The notes below the pieces were generated by a model that was not told where the DNA came from, made no database searches, and saw only the letters and a list, made by a program, of their open reading frames with translations. A stretch of DNA of 5,362 nt, taken from Campylobacterota bacterium. GTDB taxonomy: Bacteria > Campylobacterota > Campylobacteria > Campylobacterales > Sulfurovaceae. Positions 1-5,362 of this stretch are shown here, one piece after another (position 1 is the first letter of the stretch; each line of letters starts with the position of its first letter). The position numbers and the translations under genes were made by a program. The DNA lies in contig WFMX01000264.1 of the NCBI GenBank assembly GCA_015488875.1, positions 1-5,362 on the forward strand, in the 5' to 3' direction.

Positions 1-107
1 CCCCTAACTGTATCGTTTCTATATATTCAAATGGTGGAAACAGATAGAGTAGCTAAATTGGGTTTTTCGGCAGACTAGTGCTAGAGTAAATTTTCAGTAG
101 CTCAACT

Positions 108-116
108 TGTTATAAT
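108..116 (+). promoter_or_regulatory. Extended -10 promoter for the cupin gene
   Basis: The sequence reads TGT followed by a perfect TATAAT (111-116), an extended -10 box of the type used by the housekeeping sigma factor in Campylobacterota. There is no recognisable -35 box; the DNA about 17 bp upstream is an A/T run (88-94), as is usual for this group. Transcription would begin near 122-124, giving a leader of about 40 nt before the cupin start at 164. The match is seen directly; its activity is inferred. Confidence 0.7.
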
Positions 117-151
117 CATACACTTAGTAAAATAGTTAACAGATCAGACTC

Positions 152-157
152 AAAAGG
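152..157 (+). promoter_or_regulatory. Ribosome binding site of the cupin gene
   Basis: AAAAGG lies 6 nt before the ATG at 164. It is a reasonable Shine-Dalgarno match and supports that ATG as the start. Confidence 0.6.
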
Positions 158-163
158 TAAATT

Positions 164-538
164 ATGCACTTGACAAATGAAGATAAGCATCAATATAGAT
201 TTGAAACACATGGACCCAAATATTTGACAGATGGCACTAGCAATGTAGATATGGGTGTAGTGGTCATCACTACGGGAGAATCACATCCATGCCACAAGCA
301 TACCCAACAAGAGGAGTCGTTTTTGGCACTTGAGGGTGAGTGTGAAGTGTGGGTAGATGGTCATTTGGTGACTTTGCAAAAAGGCGACTACTTAGTCTGT
401 AAAGAGGGTGAAGCTCACTTCTTTAGAAATGTTACGGATGGTGATTTCAAGGCAGTATTTATCAAAGCTCCTAGATTGGACTTCAAAGATAGCGTATATA
501 TAGAGTGGGAGCCTGGCGAGGAGTTCCCAAAGATATAG
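164..538 (+). CDS. Small single-domain cupin protein, function unknown
   Basis: This is a 124-residue, probably cytosolic protein made of one cupin (beta-barrel) domain. Both cupin motifs are visible. Motif 1 runs G38-x5-H44-x-H46-x3-E50/E51 to G58 and fits the consensus exactly. Motif 2 runs G74 to G82-x2-H85-x3-N89, with K80 where the consensus has proline. H44, H46, E50 or E51, and H85 would be the metal ligands, so a bound divalent metal is likely. There is no signal peptide, membrane segment or extra domain. The motif FIKAP (99-103) followed by an acidic tail is a shape I recall from general cupin_2 proteins, which include small dioxygenases, isomerases and sugar- or ligand-binding proteins; none of these can be chosen here. 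The gene has its own promoter and ribosome binding site and is separated by 91 bp from pdxJ, so it is probably transcribed alone or reads through into the next operon. The fold is confident; the function is not known. Confidence 0.9.
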   Translation: MHLTNEDKHQYRFETHGPKYLTDGTSNVDMGVVVITTGESHPCHKHTQQEESFLALEGECEVWVDGHLVTLQKGDYLVCKEGEAHFFRNVTDGDFKAVFIKAPRLDFKDSVYIEWEPGEEFPKI

Positions 539-586
539 ATAGGAGTGGTGGGGAGACACTACACAACTTGGGTAGCCTTATACTCT

Positions 587-619
587 ATTTTGATATAATA
601 TGCTCCAATTTTGATATAA
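587..619 (+). repeat. 12-bp direct repeat spanning the pdxJ promoter and leader
   Basis: ATTTTGATATAA occurs exactly twice, at 587-598 and 608-619, with a 21-bp period, about two turns of the DNA helix. The first copy forms the -10 promoter. The second continues as TATAAA directly into the AAGGAG ribosome binding site. The second copy could be a chance match, a second near-leaderless promoter, or half of a regulator binding site. The repeat is seen; any role is inference. Confidence 0.6.
591..599 (+). promoter_or_regulatory. Extended -10 promoter for the pdxJ operon
   Basis: TGA followed by a perfect TATAAT (594-599), preceded by TTTT, forms an extended -10 box of the Campylobacterota type. 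Predicted transcription start is near 605-607, giving a leader of about 24 nt before the pdxJ ATG at 630. It is the only strong promoter-like element I see in front of the six tightly packed genes pdxJ to parB, so it probably drives all of them. There is no clear -35 box. Confidence 0.7.
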
Positions 620-624
620 AGGAG
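618..624 (+). promoter_or_regulatory. Ribosome binding site of pdxJ
   Basis: AAAGGAG ends 5 nt before the ATG at 630. It is one of the two strongest Shine-Dalgarno sequences in the window and fixes the pdxJ start. Confidence 0.8.
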
Positions 625-629
625 TCCAT

Positions 630-1412
630 ATGCTATTGGGTGTCAATATAGATCATATAGCTGTACTACGAGAAGCTAGGGCTATAGCTGATCCAGATCC
701 GCTAGATGCTTTGAGTATAGTCAAGAGGGCAGGGGCGGACCAGATAACTATACATCTTAGAGAGGATAGACGGCATATCAGAGATAGTGATGCGGAAAAT
801 ATCATCAAACACTCTATGCTCCCTATAAATCTAGAGTGTGCTATATCTCCAGAGATTATAGATATAGTCACGACACTACGACCTCACCGAGCTACCATAG
901 TACCAGAGAAGAGAGAAGAGGTCACTACAGAGGGTGGATTGGCAGTCGTTGGTGAGCAGATAGCGTTGCAGAGGGCTATAGCACAGTTACAAGCAAATGA
1001 GATAGAGGTATCACTATTTATAGACCCTACCATAGAGAGTGTGGAAGCGTCCAAAAGTTTGGGTGTGGAGTGGATAGAGTTTCATACAGGTAAATACGCC
1101 AATATATACGCTATGTTGTATGGCAATTTGGCATCGACACCATATAGCATAGCTGAGCTAGAGTTGACAAGAACCAAGCTAAAAAAGATGCTAAGAGATG
1201 AGCTAAAGATACTTAGATGTCTTAGCTATGATGCTGTAGAGATGGGTCTTCGTGTAGCAGCAGGACATGGACTCAATTATCATAATGTCAAAGAGATAGT
1301 AGACATAGAGACTATTGAAGAGCTAAATATAGGTCAATCGATCATAGCTAGATCAGTTTTTAGTGGATTGGAGCAAGCTATCTTAGATATGCGTGCGTTA
1401 TTGTTGAGATGA
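630..1412 (+). CDS. pdxJ: Pyridoxine 5'-phosphate synthase PdxJ
   Basis: PdxJ performs the ring-closing step of DXP-dependent vitamin B6 synthesis: 1-deoxy-D-xylulose 5-phosphate plus 3-amino-2-oxopropyl phosphate gives pyridoxine 5'-phosphate. It is a cytosolic TIM-barrel enzyme, octameric in E. coli. At 260 residues it is about 17 longer than the E. coli protein, with the extra length between roughly 155 and 195; I recall a similar length for the Helicobacter protein. Diagnostic segments are GVNIDHIAVLREAR (4-17), ITIHLREDRRHI (39-50), INLE (66-69), VPEKREEVTTEGG (91-103), AGHGLNYHNVK (211-221) and ELNIGQSIIAR (231-241). By comparison with E. coli, H42, E69 and H213 are the catalytic residues (E. 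coli H45, E72, H193), and R44 and H49 lie in the conserved loop. The start is fixed by a strong ribosome binding site. The stop codon overlaps the pdxA ATG in ATGA, which suggests coupled translation. Family assignment is very secure. Confidence 0.97.
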   Translation: MLLGVNIDHIAVLREARAIADPDPLDALSIVKRAGADQITIHLREDRRHIRDSDAENIIKHSMLPINLECAISPEIIDIVTTLRPHRATIVPEKREEVTTEGGLAVVGEQIALQRAIAQLQANEIEVSLFIDPTIESVEASKSLGVEWIEFHTGKYANIYAMLYGNLASTPYSIAELELTRTKLKKMLRDELKILRCLSYDAVEMGLRVAAGHGLNYHNVKEIVDIETIEELNIGQSIIARSVFSGLEQAILDMRALLLR

Positions 1413-2329
1413 GAAAGATGAAGAGAGTAGCCATCTCCATAGGAGATCTCAACGGCATAGGTATAGAGCTAGCACTAAAGAACCATTATGAGGTATCTAA
1501 AATAGTAGAGCCTGTATACATGATAGACTCAGTTATGTTAGATAGATGTTCCAAACTTTTAGATATAGCTATACCTGATGGATTTGAGACGCTAGAGTCC
1601 GTAGGAGAGGCTTTTGATATCAGACCATCTCAAGTGAGTGCAAATAGTGGTAGATACAGTTACGACTCCTTTATGAAGGCTATAGAGTTAGCTAGAGATG
1701 GAGTAGTAGATGCCATAGTGACACTACCTATACACAAAAAAGCTTGGGAAATGGCAGGTATAGAGTATAAGGGGCATACAGATGCTTTGAGAGATATCTT
1801 TGGAGCAGATGCCATCATGATGCTTGGCTGTGAGCAAATGTTTGTAGCACTATATACAGAGCATATACCTCTTAGAGATGTGGCAGATAGTATAAGTGTA
1901 GATGGATTGAGCAGATTTTTGATAGATTTCTACCATTCTATCACTCTAAAAGATAGTGAAAAAATAGCACTGTTAGGACTCAATCCCCACGCAGGTGATG
2001 GAGGGGTATTGGGTGATGAAGAGTATATCATCAAAGATGCCACCGTAAAGGCACATGAGGTATTGGGACGAGATATCTATACAGAGCCATTAGTGCCTGA
2101 TGTGGCATTCACTCCTAGAGTCAGAGAGAAGTATAGATATTTTGTAGCCATGTACCATGATCAAGGCTTAGCACCATTGAAAGCACTTCACTTTGATGAA
2201 GGGATCAATGTATCGCTCAATCTGCCTATAGTCCGCACATCAGTAGATCACGGTACAGCATTTGATATAGCATATAGTGGTGCTGATATAAGCAACCTAA
2301 GCTACATAAATGCCATAAAATATATATAA
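1409..2329 (+). CDS. pdxA: 4-hydroxythreonine-4-phosphate dehydrogenase PdxA
   Basis: PdxA oxidises 4-phosphohydroxy-L-threonine with NAD+. The product loses CO2 to give 3-amino-2-oxopropyl phosphate, the substrate of PdxJ encoded just upstream, so the two enzymes act in sequence. The protein is cytosolic, metal-dependent and normally a dimer. Its 306 residues are close to the family size (E. coli 329). Recognisable segments are ISIGDLNGIGIELALK (9-24), LPIHKKAW (106-113), GHTD (122-125), EHIPL (151-155), LNPHAGDGG (191-199), YHDQGLAPLK (249-258) and DHGTAFDIAYSG (280-291). H152, H194 and H250 match the three metal-binding histidines of E. coli PdxA (H166, H211, H266), and H123-T124 match its substrate-binding pair. 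The ATG at 1409 overlaps the pdxJ stop by 4 bp. An in-frame ATG at 1418 (residue 4) would give the more typical N-terminus MKRVAISIGD, and neither start has a convincing ribosome binding site. The 10-bp gap to fmt supports one operon. Confidence 0.96.
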   Translation: MRKMKRVAISIGDLNGIGIELALKNHYEVSKIVEPVYMIDSVMLDRCSKLLDIAIPDGFETLESVGEAFDIRPSQVSANSGRYSYDSFMKAIELARDGVVDAIVTLPIHKKAWEMAGIEYKGHTDALRDIFGADAIMMLGCEQMFVALYTEHIPLRDVADSISVDGLSRFLIDFYHSITLKDSEKIALLGLNPHAGDGGVLGDEEYIIKDATVKAHEVLGRDIYTEPLVPDVAFTPRVREKYRYFVAMYHDQGLAPLKALHFDEGINVSLNLPIVRTSVDHGTAFDIAYSGADISNLSYINAIKYI

Positions 2330-2339
2330 AAGAGAGAAG

Positions 2340-3254
2340 ATGAGATATAATATAGTCTATATGGGTACACCAGATTATGCCCAAAAGATATTGCAATCAC
2401 TTATAGATGCTGAAGATATGGATGTATCCTTAGTCTTTACACAGCCAGATCGCCCTGTGGGTAGAAAGAGGGTATTGACACCACCACCTGTCAAAGTATT
2501 GGCAGAGGAGATCGGCATAGAGGTGATACAGCCAGAGAGATTGACAGAGGAGGGCATAGCCCAGAAGATAGCTGAGGTGAAGCCAGACTTCATAGTCGTG
2601 GCTGCCTTTGGTCAGTTGCTACCCAAGGAGGTATTGGACATAGCACCTTGTATCAATCTACATGCTTCACTACTACCCCAATATAGAGGAGCTAGTCCAG
2701 TACAACAATCCCTGCTCAATAGCGATAGATATAGTGGTATTACCGCTATGTTGATGGAGGAGGGGCTTGATAGTGGTCCTATATTGGGGTATAGATATTT
2801 TGAGATACCCAAAGAGATGAGATTGTCAGGATTGATGGAACAGCTCTCCATAGACGCATCAAATTTTACGCTTGAAATCATCAGAGAGTTTGAGAGTATC
2901 GAGCCTATGCTGCAGATGAAAGCCAATGCTACCTACTGTAAAAAGATACGCAAAGCAGATGGCGAGATAGACTTTGGCAATGCCCAAAAGATATACGACA
3001 AATATAGAGCGTTTGAAGGCTGGCCTGGTATATTTACCGTAGATGGTTTGAAACTCATAGAGATCTCTATCGTAGAGACAAAATCCACGCACAAAGAGGC
3101 AGAGATCATCTCCGTAAAAGATGAGAGTGTCATTATAGGGTGCGGTGTAGGAAGTATAGAGATAAGCACTCTTCAGCCAGCATCAAAGCGAGCGATGAGT
3201 GCAAAAGCATATCTTTTGGGAAGGGGGCTAAAAGTTGGAGATACTATCGTTTGA
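2340..3254 (+). CDS. fmt: Methionyl-tRNA formyltransferase Fmt
   Basis: Fmt transfers a formyl group from 10-formyltetrahydrofolate to the methionine on initiator tRNA, producing the fMet-tRNA used to start bacterial translation. It is cytosolic. The 304 residues contain both expected domains. The N-terminal Rossmann-type catalytic domain (about 1-190) begins with IVYMGTPDYA (5-14) and carries the tRNA-contacting loop GRKRVLTPPPVK (41-52) and the catalytic triad N106, H108 and D144 within INLHASLLPQYRGASP (105-120) and GLDSGP (142-147). The C-terminal OB-fold domain (about 205-304) has the conserved AFEGWPGIFT (224-233) and LQPASKRAMSA (278-288). The ATG at 2340 places the family's usual N-terminus correctly and is preceded only by a weak purine-rich stretch, AAGAGAGAAG. 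The 3' end overlaps birA by 20 bp. Nothing is missing or unusual. Confidence 0.97.
   Translation: MRYNIVYMGTPDYAQKILQSLIDAEDMDVSLVFTQPDRPVGRKRVLTPPPVKVLAEEIGIEVIQPERLTEEGIAQKIAEVKPDFIVVAAFGQLLPKEVLDIAPCINLHASLLPQYRGASPVQQSLLNSDRYSGITAMLMEEGLDSGPILGYRYFEIPKEMRLSGLMEQLSIDASNFTLEIIREFESIEPMLQMKANATYCKKIRKADGEIDFGNAQKIYDKYRAFEGWPGIFTVDGLKLIEISIVETKSTHKEAEIISVKDESVIIGCGVGSIEISTLQPASKRAMSAKAYLLGRGLKVGDTIV
3221..3227 (+). promoter_or_regulatory. Ribosome binding site that sets the birA TTG start
   Basis: AAGGGGG lies inside the end of fmt, 7 nt before TTG at 3235. It is a strong anti-16S match at good spacing, and no ATG or GTG near the expected N-terminus competes with it. It is the main reason for choosing TTG as the birA start. 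Confidence 0.7.
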
Positions 3255-3870
3255 CAAGCTAGATTCTACCCAAAAGTATCTCATAGAGGAGATAGAGCAG
3301 GGGAGACACTCTCCACCTTTAGTAGTGGTGACAAGAGAGCAAAGTAGCGGTATTGGCAGTAGAGAAAACAGCTGGAGTGCATCTGTGGGAGATTTGCTAT
3401 TTTCATTTGCTGTTGATATATCTCAATTGCCTGATGACCTACCTCTAGGCTCTGCATCTATATATTTTTCATATCTCATGAAGAGAGTTTTGCTACCATA
3501 CGATAATAGCGTTTGGCTCAAATGGCCAAATGACATATATTTGGGAGATTACAAGATAGGTGGAGTGGTGACAAAGAAAATAGACGATACCATAGTGTGC
3601 GGAATTGGTCTAAATTTGCAAAAGTCTCAAAATAGTTTCAAATCACTCAATAGCGATGTCTCAGCAGATATATTGCTAGAGACTTATCTGAAAGAGCTAG
3701 AGTTAAAAGAGAGATGGAAGCAGATATTTAGCGAGTATAAGATAGAATTTGAATTAAGTAGAAGATTTTCAGTACATATTGGAAACTATCAAAAAAACCT
3801 TAAAAATGCACTTCTATGTGGGGATGGTTCATTGATTATAGAGGGAAAGAGAGTATACAGTTTAAGATGA
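3235..3870 (+). CDS. birA: Biotin--[acetyl-CoA carboxylase] ligase, catalytic-only BirA
   Basis: This enzyme activates biotin with ATP to biotinoyl-AMP and transfers it to a lysine of the biotin carboxyl carrier protein of acetyl-CoA carboxylase. The 211 residues cover the catalytic domain and a short C-terminal domain (about 175-211). The N-terminal helix-turn-helix of E. coli BirA (about 320 residues) is absent, so it cannot repress a biotin operon in the E. coli manner. Key segments are DSTQ (10-13), the adenylate-binding loop GIGSRENSW (39-47), LKWPNDIYLGDYKIGGV (95-111) and GIGLNL (123-128). K107 aligns with the biotin-contacting E. coli K183. The loop is GRGRRGRKW in E. coli, so S42 occupies the place of E. 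coli R118. The first codon is TTG, preceded by a strong ribosome binding site; the open frame begins inside fmt, overlapping it by 20 bp. The stop overlaps the parA ATG as ATGA, so translation of the two genes is probably coupled. Confidence 0.93.
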   Translation: MEILSFDKLDSTQKYLIEEIEQGRHSPPLVVVTREQSSGIGSRENSWSASVGDLLFSFAVDISQLPDDLPLGSASIYFSYLMKRVLLPYDNSVWLKWPNDIYLGDYKIGGVVTKKIDDTIVCGIGLNLQKSQNSFKSLNSDVSADILLETYLKELELKERWKQIFSEYKIEFELSRRFSVHIGNYQKNLKNALLCGDGSLIIEGKRVYSLR

Positions 3871-4652
3871 GTGAAACAATAAGTATAGCCAACCAAAAAG
3901 GTGGCGTAGGCAAGACTACAACAGCGGTAAATTTGGCAGCATCACTAGCAGATAGTGGAAAAAAAGTATTATTGATAGATGCAGATCCGCAATCAAACGC
4001 GACTACAAGTCTAGGATATAGCCGTAGTGATTATGAATTTAATATATATCATGTATTATTGGGTATCAAAAAATTACATGAGATAATATTGAAGACAGAT
4101 ATCAAAAGATTGTCACTAGCACCATCAAATATAGGGTTGGTAGGGATAGAGAAAGAGTTTTATAACCCAAAGAAAAAAAACAGAGAGTTGATACTGAAAA
4201 ACAAAATAGAGGATCTCAAAGATAAATATGACTATGTCATCATAGATTCACCACCAGCTTTAGGTCCTATCACGATAAATGCACTCAGTGCATCTGATTC
4301 GGTCATCATACCTATACAATGTGAATTTTTTGCTCTTGAGGGTTTGGCACAGCTACTAAATACAGTAAGTTTATTGAAAAAGACGATCAATCCCAAGCTT
4401 CAGATAAAGGGCTTTTTACCTACTATGTACTCAAAGCAAAACAATCTATCAAAGCAGGTGCTAGAGGATTTGACTCATCATTTTAAGGATAAGCTATTTC
4501 ATATGCAAAAAAGTGAAGAGTGTATAGTTGTACCTAGAAATATCAAAGTGGCAGAGAGTCCAAGCTTTGGTCAGCCTGTGACAAGCTATGCGAGTAGCTC
4601 CAAAGGTAGTGTAGCATATAGAGATTTAGCTACAGTTATTATTAGAGGTTAG
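3867..4652 (+). CDS. parA: Chromosome partitioning ATPase ParA (Soj)
   Basis: ParA is a deviant Walker-type ATPase that binds the nucleoid as an ATP dimer and, with ParB, moves the replication origin region. The 261 residues match the chromosomal Soj class: there is no N-terminal DNA-binding domain as in large plasmid ParA proteins. Seen are the deviant Walker A KGGVGKTTT (11-19, with signature lysine K11 and catalytic K16), Walker A' LLIDADPQ (35-42, D40), Walker B VIIDSPPALG (124-133, D127), EFFALEGL (153-160) and VPRNIKVAESPSFGQPV (222-238). The segment TMYSKQNNLS (186-195) differs from the common TMYDxRTNLS. The frame is open further upstream, to an ATG at 3816, but those 17 extra codons lie inside birA and precede the family's usual N-terminus. 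The ATG at 3867, overlapping the birA stop by 4 bp, is therefore the start. parB follows after 2 bp. Confidence 0.96.
   Translation: MSETISIANQKGGVGKTTTAVNLAASLADSGKKVLLIDADPQSNATTSLGYSRSDYEFNIYHVLLGIKKLHEIILKTDIKRLSLAPSNIGLVGIEKEFYNPKKKNRELILKNKIEDLKDKYDYVIIDSPPALGPITINALSASDSVIIPIQCEFFALEGLAQLLNTVSLLKKTINPKLQIKGFLPTMYSKQNNLSKQVLEDLTHHFKDKLFHMQKSEECIVVPRNIKVAESPSFGQPVTSYASSSKGSVAYRDLATVIIRG
4644..4648 (+). promoter_or_regulatory. Ribosome binding site of parB
   Basis: AGAGG lies within the last codons of parA, 6 nt before the ATG at 4655. It is a moderate match at good spacing and supports that start. Confidence 0.5.
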
Positions 4653-4654
4653 AT

Positions 4655-5362
4655 ATGGCGTTAGGTAAAGGATTGGGTGCGATACTCGAAGAGGTAGGAT
4701 TGGCATATGAGGAGCAGATAGAAGAGAGTAGTGCATTAGATCAGGCAGAGTCTACACTCAATATAGATGAGTTGGATGTAGGGTTGATAGTAGCAAATCC
4801 ATATCAGCCAAGAAAGCATTTCGATGAAAATGCACTACAAGAACTGAGTGACTCCATACTCAACCACGGTCTACTTCAGCCTATAGTGGTCATGGAAAAA
4901 GATGACGGCTATCTACTCATAGCTGGGGAGCGAAGACTTCGTGCTCACAAACTTGCAAATCTAGATAAGATTAAAGCGATCGTAGCAGATGTAGATATAG
5001 ACAATGTAAAACTCAGAGAGTTGGCACTCATAGAGAATATACAGAGAGAAAATCTCAACTCCATAGAGTTGGCAAATTCATATGCCGAGCTGATAGAGGT
5101 ACACAATATTACGCATGAAGAGCTGTCCGATATAGTTCACAAGAGTAGGTCACAGATCACAAATACAATGCGTCTCCTTACACTTAGTGAGTATGCACAA
5201 AAAAATATGCTCGAAGGGAAGATATCTCAGGGTCATGCGAAAGTCATGGTGGGACTAGAGCCGAAAACACAAAAGATTATCATAGATACGATTATCGGTC
5301 AAAAGTTAAATGTAAGAGATACGGAGAAGATGGTGCAGAGGGAGAAAAACTCTCAAGATAAG
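4655..5362 (+). CDS. parB: Chromosome partitioning protein ParB, 3' end beyond the window
   Basis: ParB binds parS sites near the origin, uses CTP to close into a sliding clamp, spreads along DNA and stimulates the ParA ATPase. The window holds 236 codons with no stop, so the C-terminal dimerisation domain is cut off; members are usually about 280-300 residues. The N-terminus MALGKGLGAILEE (1-13) is the typical ParA-contacting peptide. The CTP-binding N-domain follows with box I NPYQPRKHF (48-56), HGLLQPIVV (71-79), box II GERRLRAHKLA (91-101) and ENIQRENLNSIE (127-138). The helix-turn-helix parS-binding domain covers about 153-215, including LSDIVHKSRSQITNTMRLL (157-175) and ISQGHAKVMVGL (190-201). 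The ATG at 4655 lies 2 bp after the parA stop. In the relatives I remember, ATP synthase genes beginning with atpF' come next. Confidence 0.95.
   Translation, partial: MALGKGLGAILEEVGLAYEEQIEESSALDQAESTLNIDELDVGLIVANPYQPRKHFDENALQELSDSILNHGLLQPIVVMEKDDGYLLIAGERRLRAHKLANLDKIKAIVADVDIDNVKLRELALIENIQRENLNSIELANSYAELIEVHNITHEELSDIVHKSRSQITNTMRLLTLSEYAQKNMLEGKISQGHAKVMVGLEPKTQKIIIDTIIGQKLNVRDTEKMVQREKNSQDK

Noticed and set aside
15..41. Imperfect inverted repeat GTTTC ... GAAAC that could be a terminator hairpin
   Set aside because: The stem is five base pairs, extendable to eight only with two G-T pairs, and no T-run follows directly; the T-run at 63-67 is too far away.
1..78. Open + strand frame from the window edge to a TAG at 76-78 (25 codons), possibly the end of an upstream gene
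   Set aside because: It is too short to exclude chance, and the peptide (ending VAKLGFSAD) matches no family I recognise. The other two + frames and all three reverse frames contain stops early, so it remains a possibility only.
541..585. Possible terminator between the cupin and pdxJ
   Set aside because: The best pairing is AGTG with CACT (544-547 and 557-560), only four base pairs and without a T-run, so no terminator can be supported and read-through is possible.
2346..2351. TATAAT at the beginning of fmt as an internal promoter
   Set aside because: It lies within fmt codons 3-4, lacks the TGn extension, and would start transcription downstream of the fmt start codon.
653..3169. Reverse-strand open frames of 72-104 codons within pdxJ and fmt
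   Set aside because: They lie antisense to well-identified genes, have no ribosome binding sites or family resemblance, and are expected mirror images of the real coding frames.
3816..3866. Extension of ParA by 17 residues from an upstream in-frame ATG
   Set aside because: The extra codons lie wholly inside birA, encode residues before the standard ParA N-terminus, and are replaced by a clean ATGA junction at 3867.
3871..3878. GTGAAACA at the start of parA, identical to half of the parS consensus
   Set aside because: The bases to its left (3863-3870) do not resemble the other half, TGTTTCAC. ParB needs the full 16-bp palindrome, and the bases are explained by parA codons. No complete parS site is visible in the window.
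1..5362. CTAG tetranucleotide abundance
   Set aside because: About 25 copies by eye is near what base composition predicts; it only shows that CTAG is not avoided here as it is in many enteric bacteria.
1..5362. CRISPR array, insertion sequence, tRNA or rRNA, riboswitch, toxin-antitoxin or phage genes
   Set aside because: No repeated spacer arrangement, transposase, RNA gene signature or accessory-type gene was found; nearly all the sequence is accounted for by housekeeping genes.

Overview
The window looks like ordinary chromosomal DNA from a member of the Campylobacterota (formerly Epsilonproteobacteria). Three things point there. The gene order fmt-birA-parA-parB is, as I recall, the one that precedes the ATP synthase genes in Campylobacter and Helicobacter. 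The promoters have TGnTATAAT extended -10 boxes with T-rich upstream DNA. The genes are moderately AT-rich and use ATA as the main isoleucine codon. I cannot name the genus from sequence alone; a free-living sulfur- or hydrogen-oxidising type (Sulfurimonas/Sulfurovum-like) is a guess.

Layout, all genes on the + strand. Positions 1-163 hold no gene I can support, apart from a good extended -10 promoter at 108-116 that serves a small single-domain cupin (164-538). A 91-bp gap follows. It carries a second extended -10 promoter (591-599) and a 12-bp direct repeat, and leads into a tightly packed six-gene run: pdxJ (630-1412), pdxA (1409-2329), fmt (2340-3254), birA (3235-3870), parA (3867-4652) and parB (4655 to the window edge, incomplete). 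The junctions are a 4-bp overlap, a 10-bp gap, a 20-bp overlap, a 4-bp overlap and a 2-bp gap. No terminator-like hairpin is visible between these genes, so a single transcript is the simplest reading.

How the genes work together: PdxA and PdxJ catalyse consecutive steps of DXP-dependent vitamin B6 synthesis. PdxA makes the amino-ketone that PdxJ condenses with deoxyxylulose phosphate to give pyridoxine 5'-phosphate. Fmt formylates initiator Met-tRNA, BirA attaches biotin to carboxylase carrier protein, and ParA/ParB segregate the chromosome origin. The last four are not one pathway; they are a conserved housekeeping cluster, here with the two B6 genes joined to its front. The cupin has its own promoter and no demonstrated link to the rest.

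Two gene boundaries need care. ParA starts at 3867, not at an in-frame upstream ATG at 3816. ParB is a real gene although it has no stop inside the window. I found no mobile element, CRISPR array, RNA gene or obviously new system. The points most worth a second look are the repeated promoter-like element ahead of pdxJ and a serine in BirA at the position of the E. coli arginine that controls release of biotinoyl-AMP.
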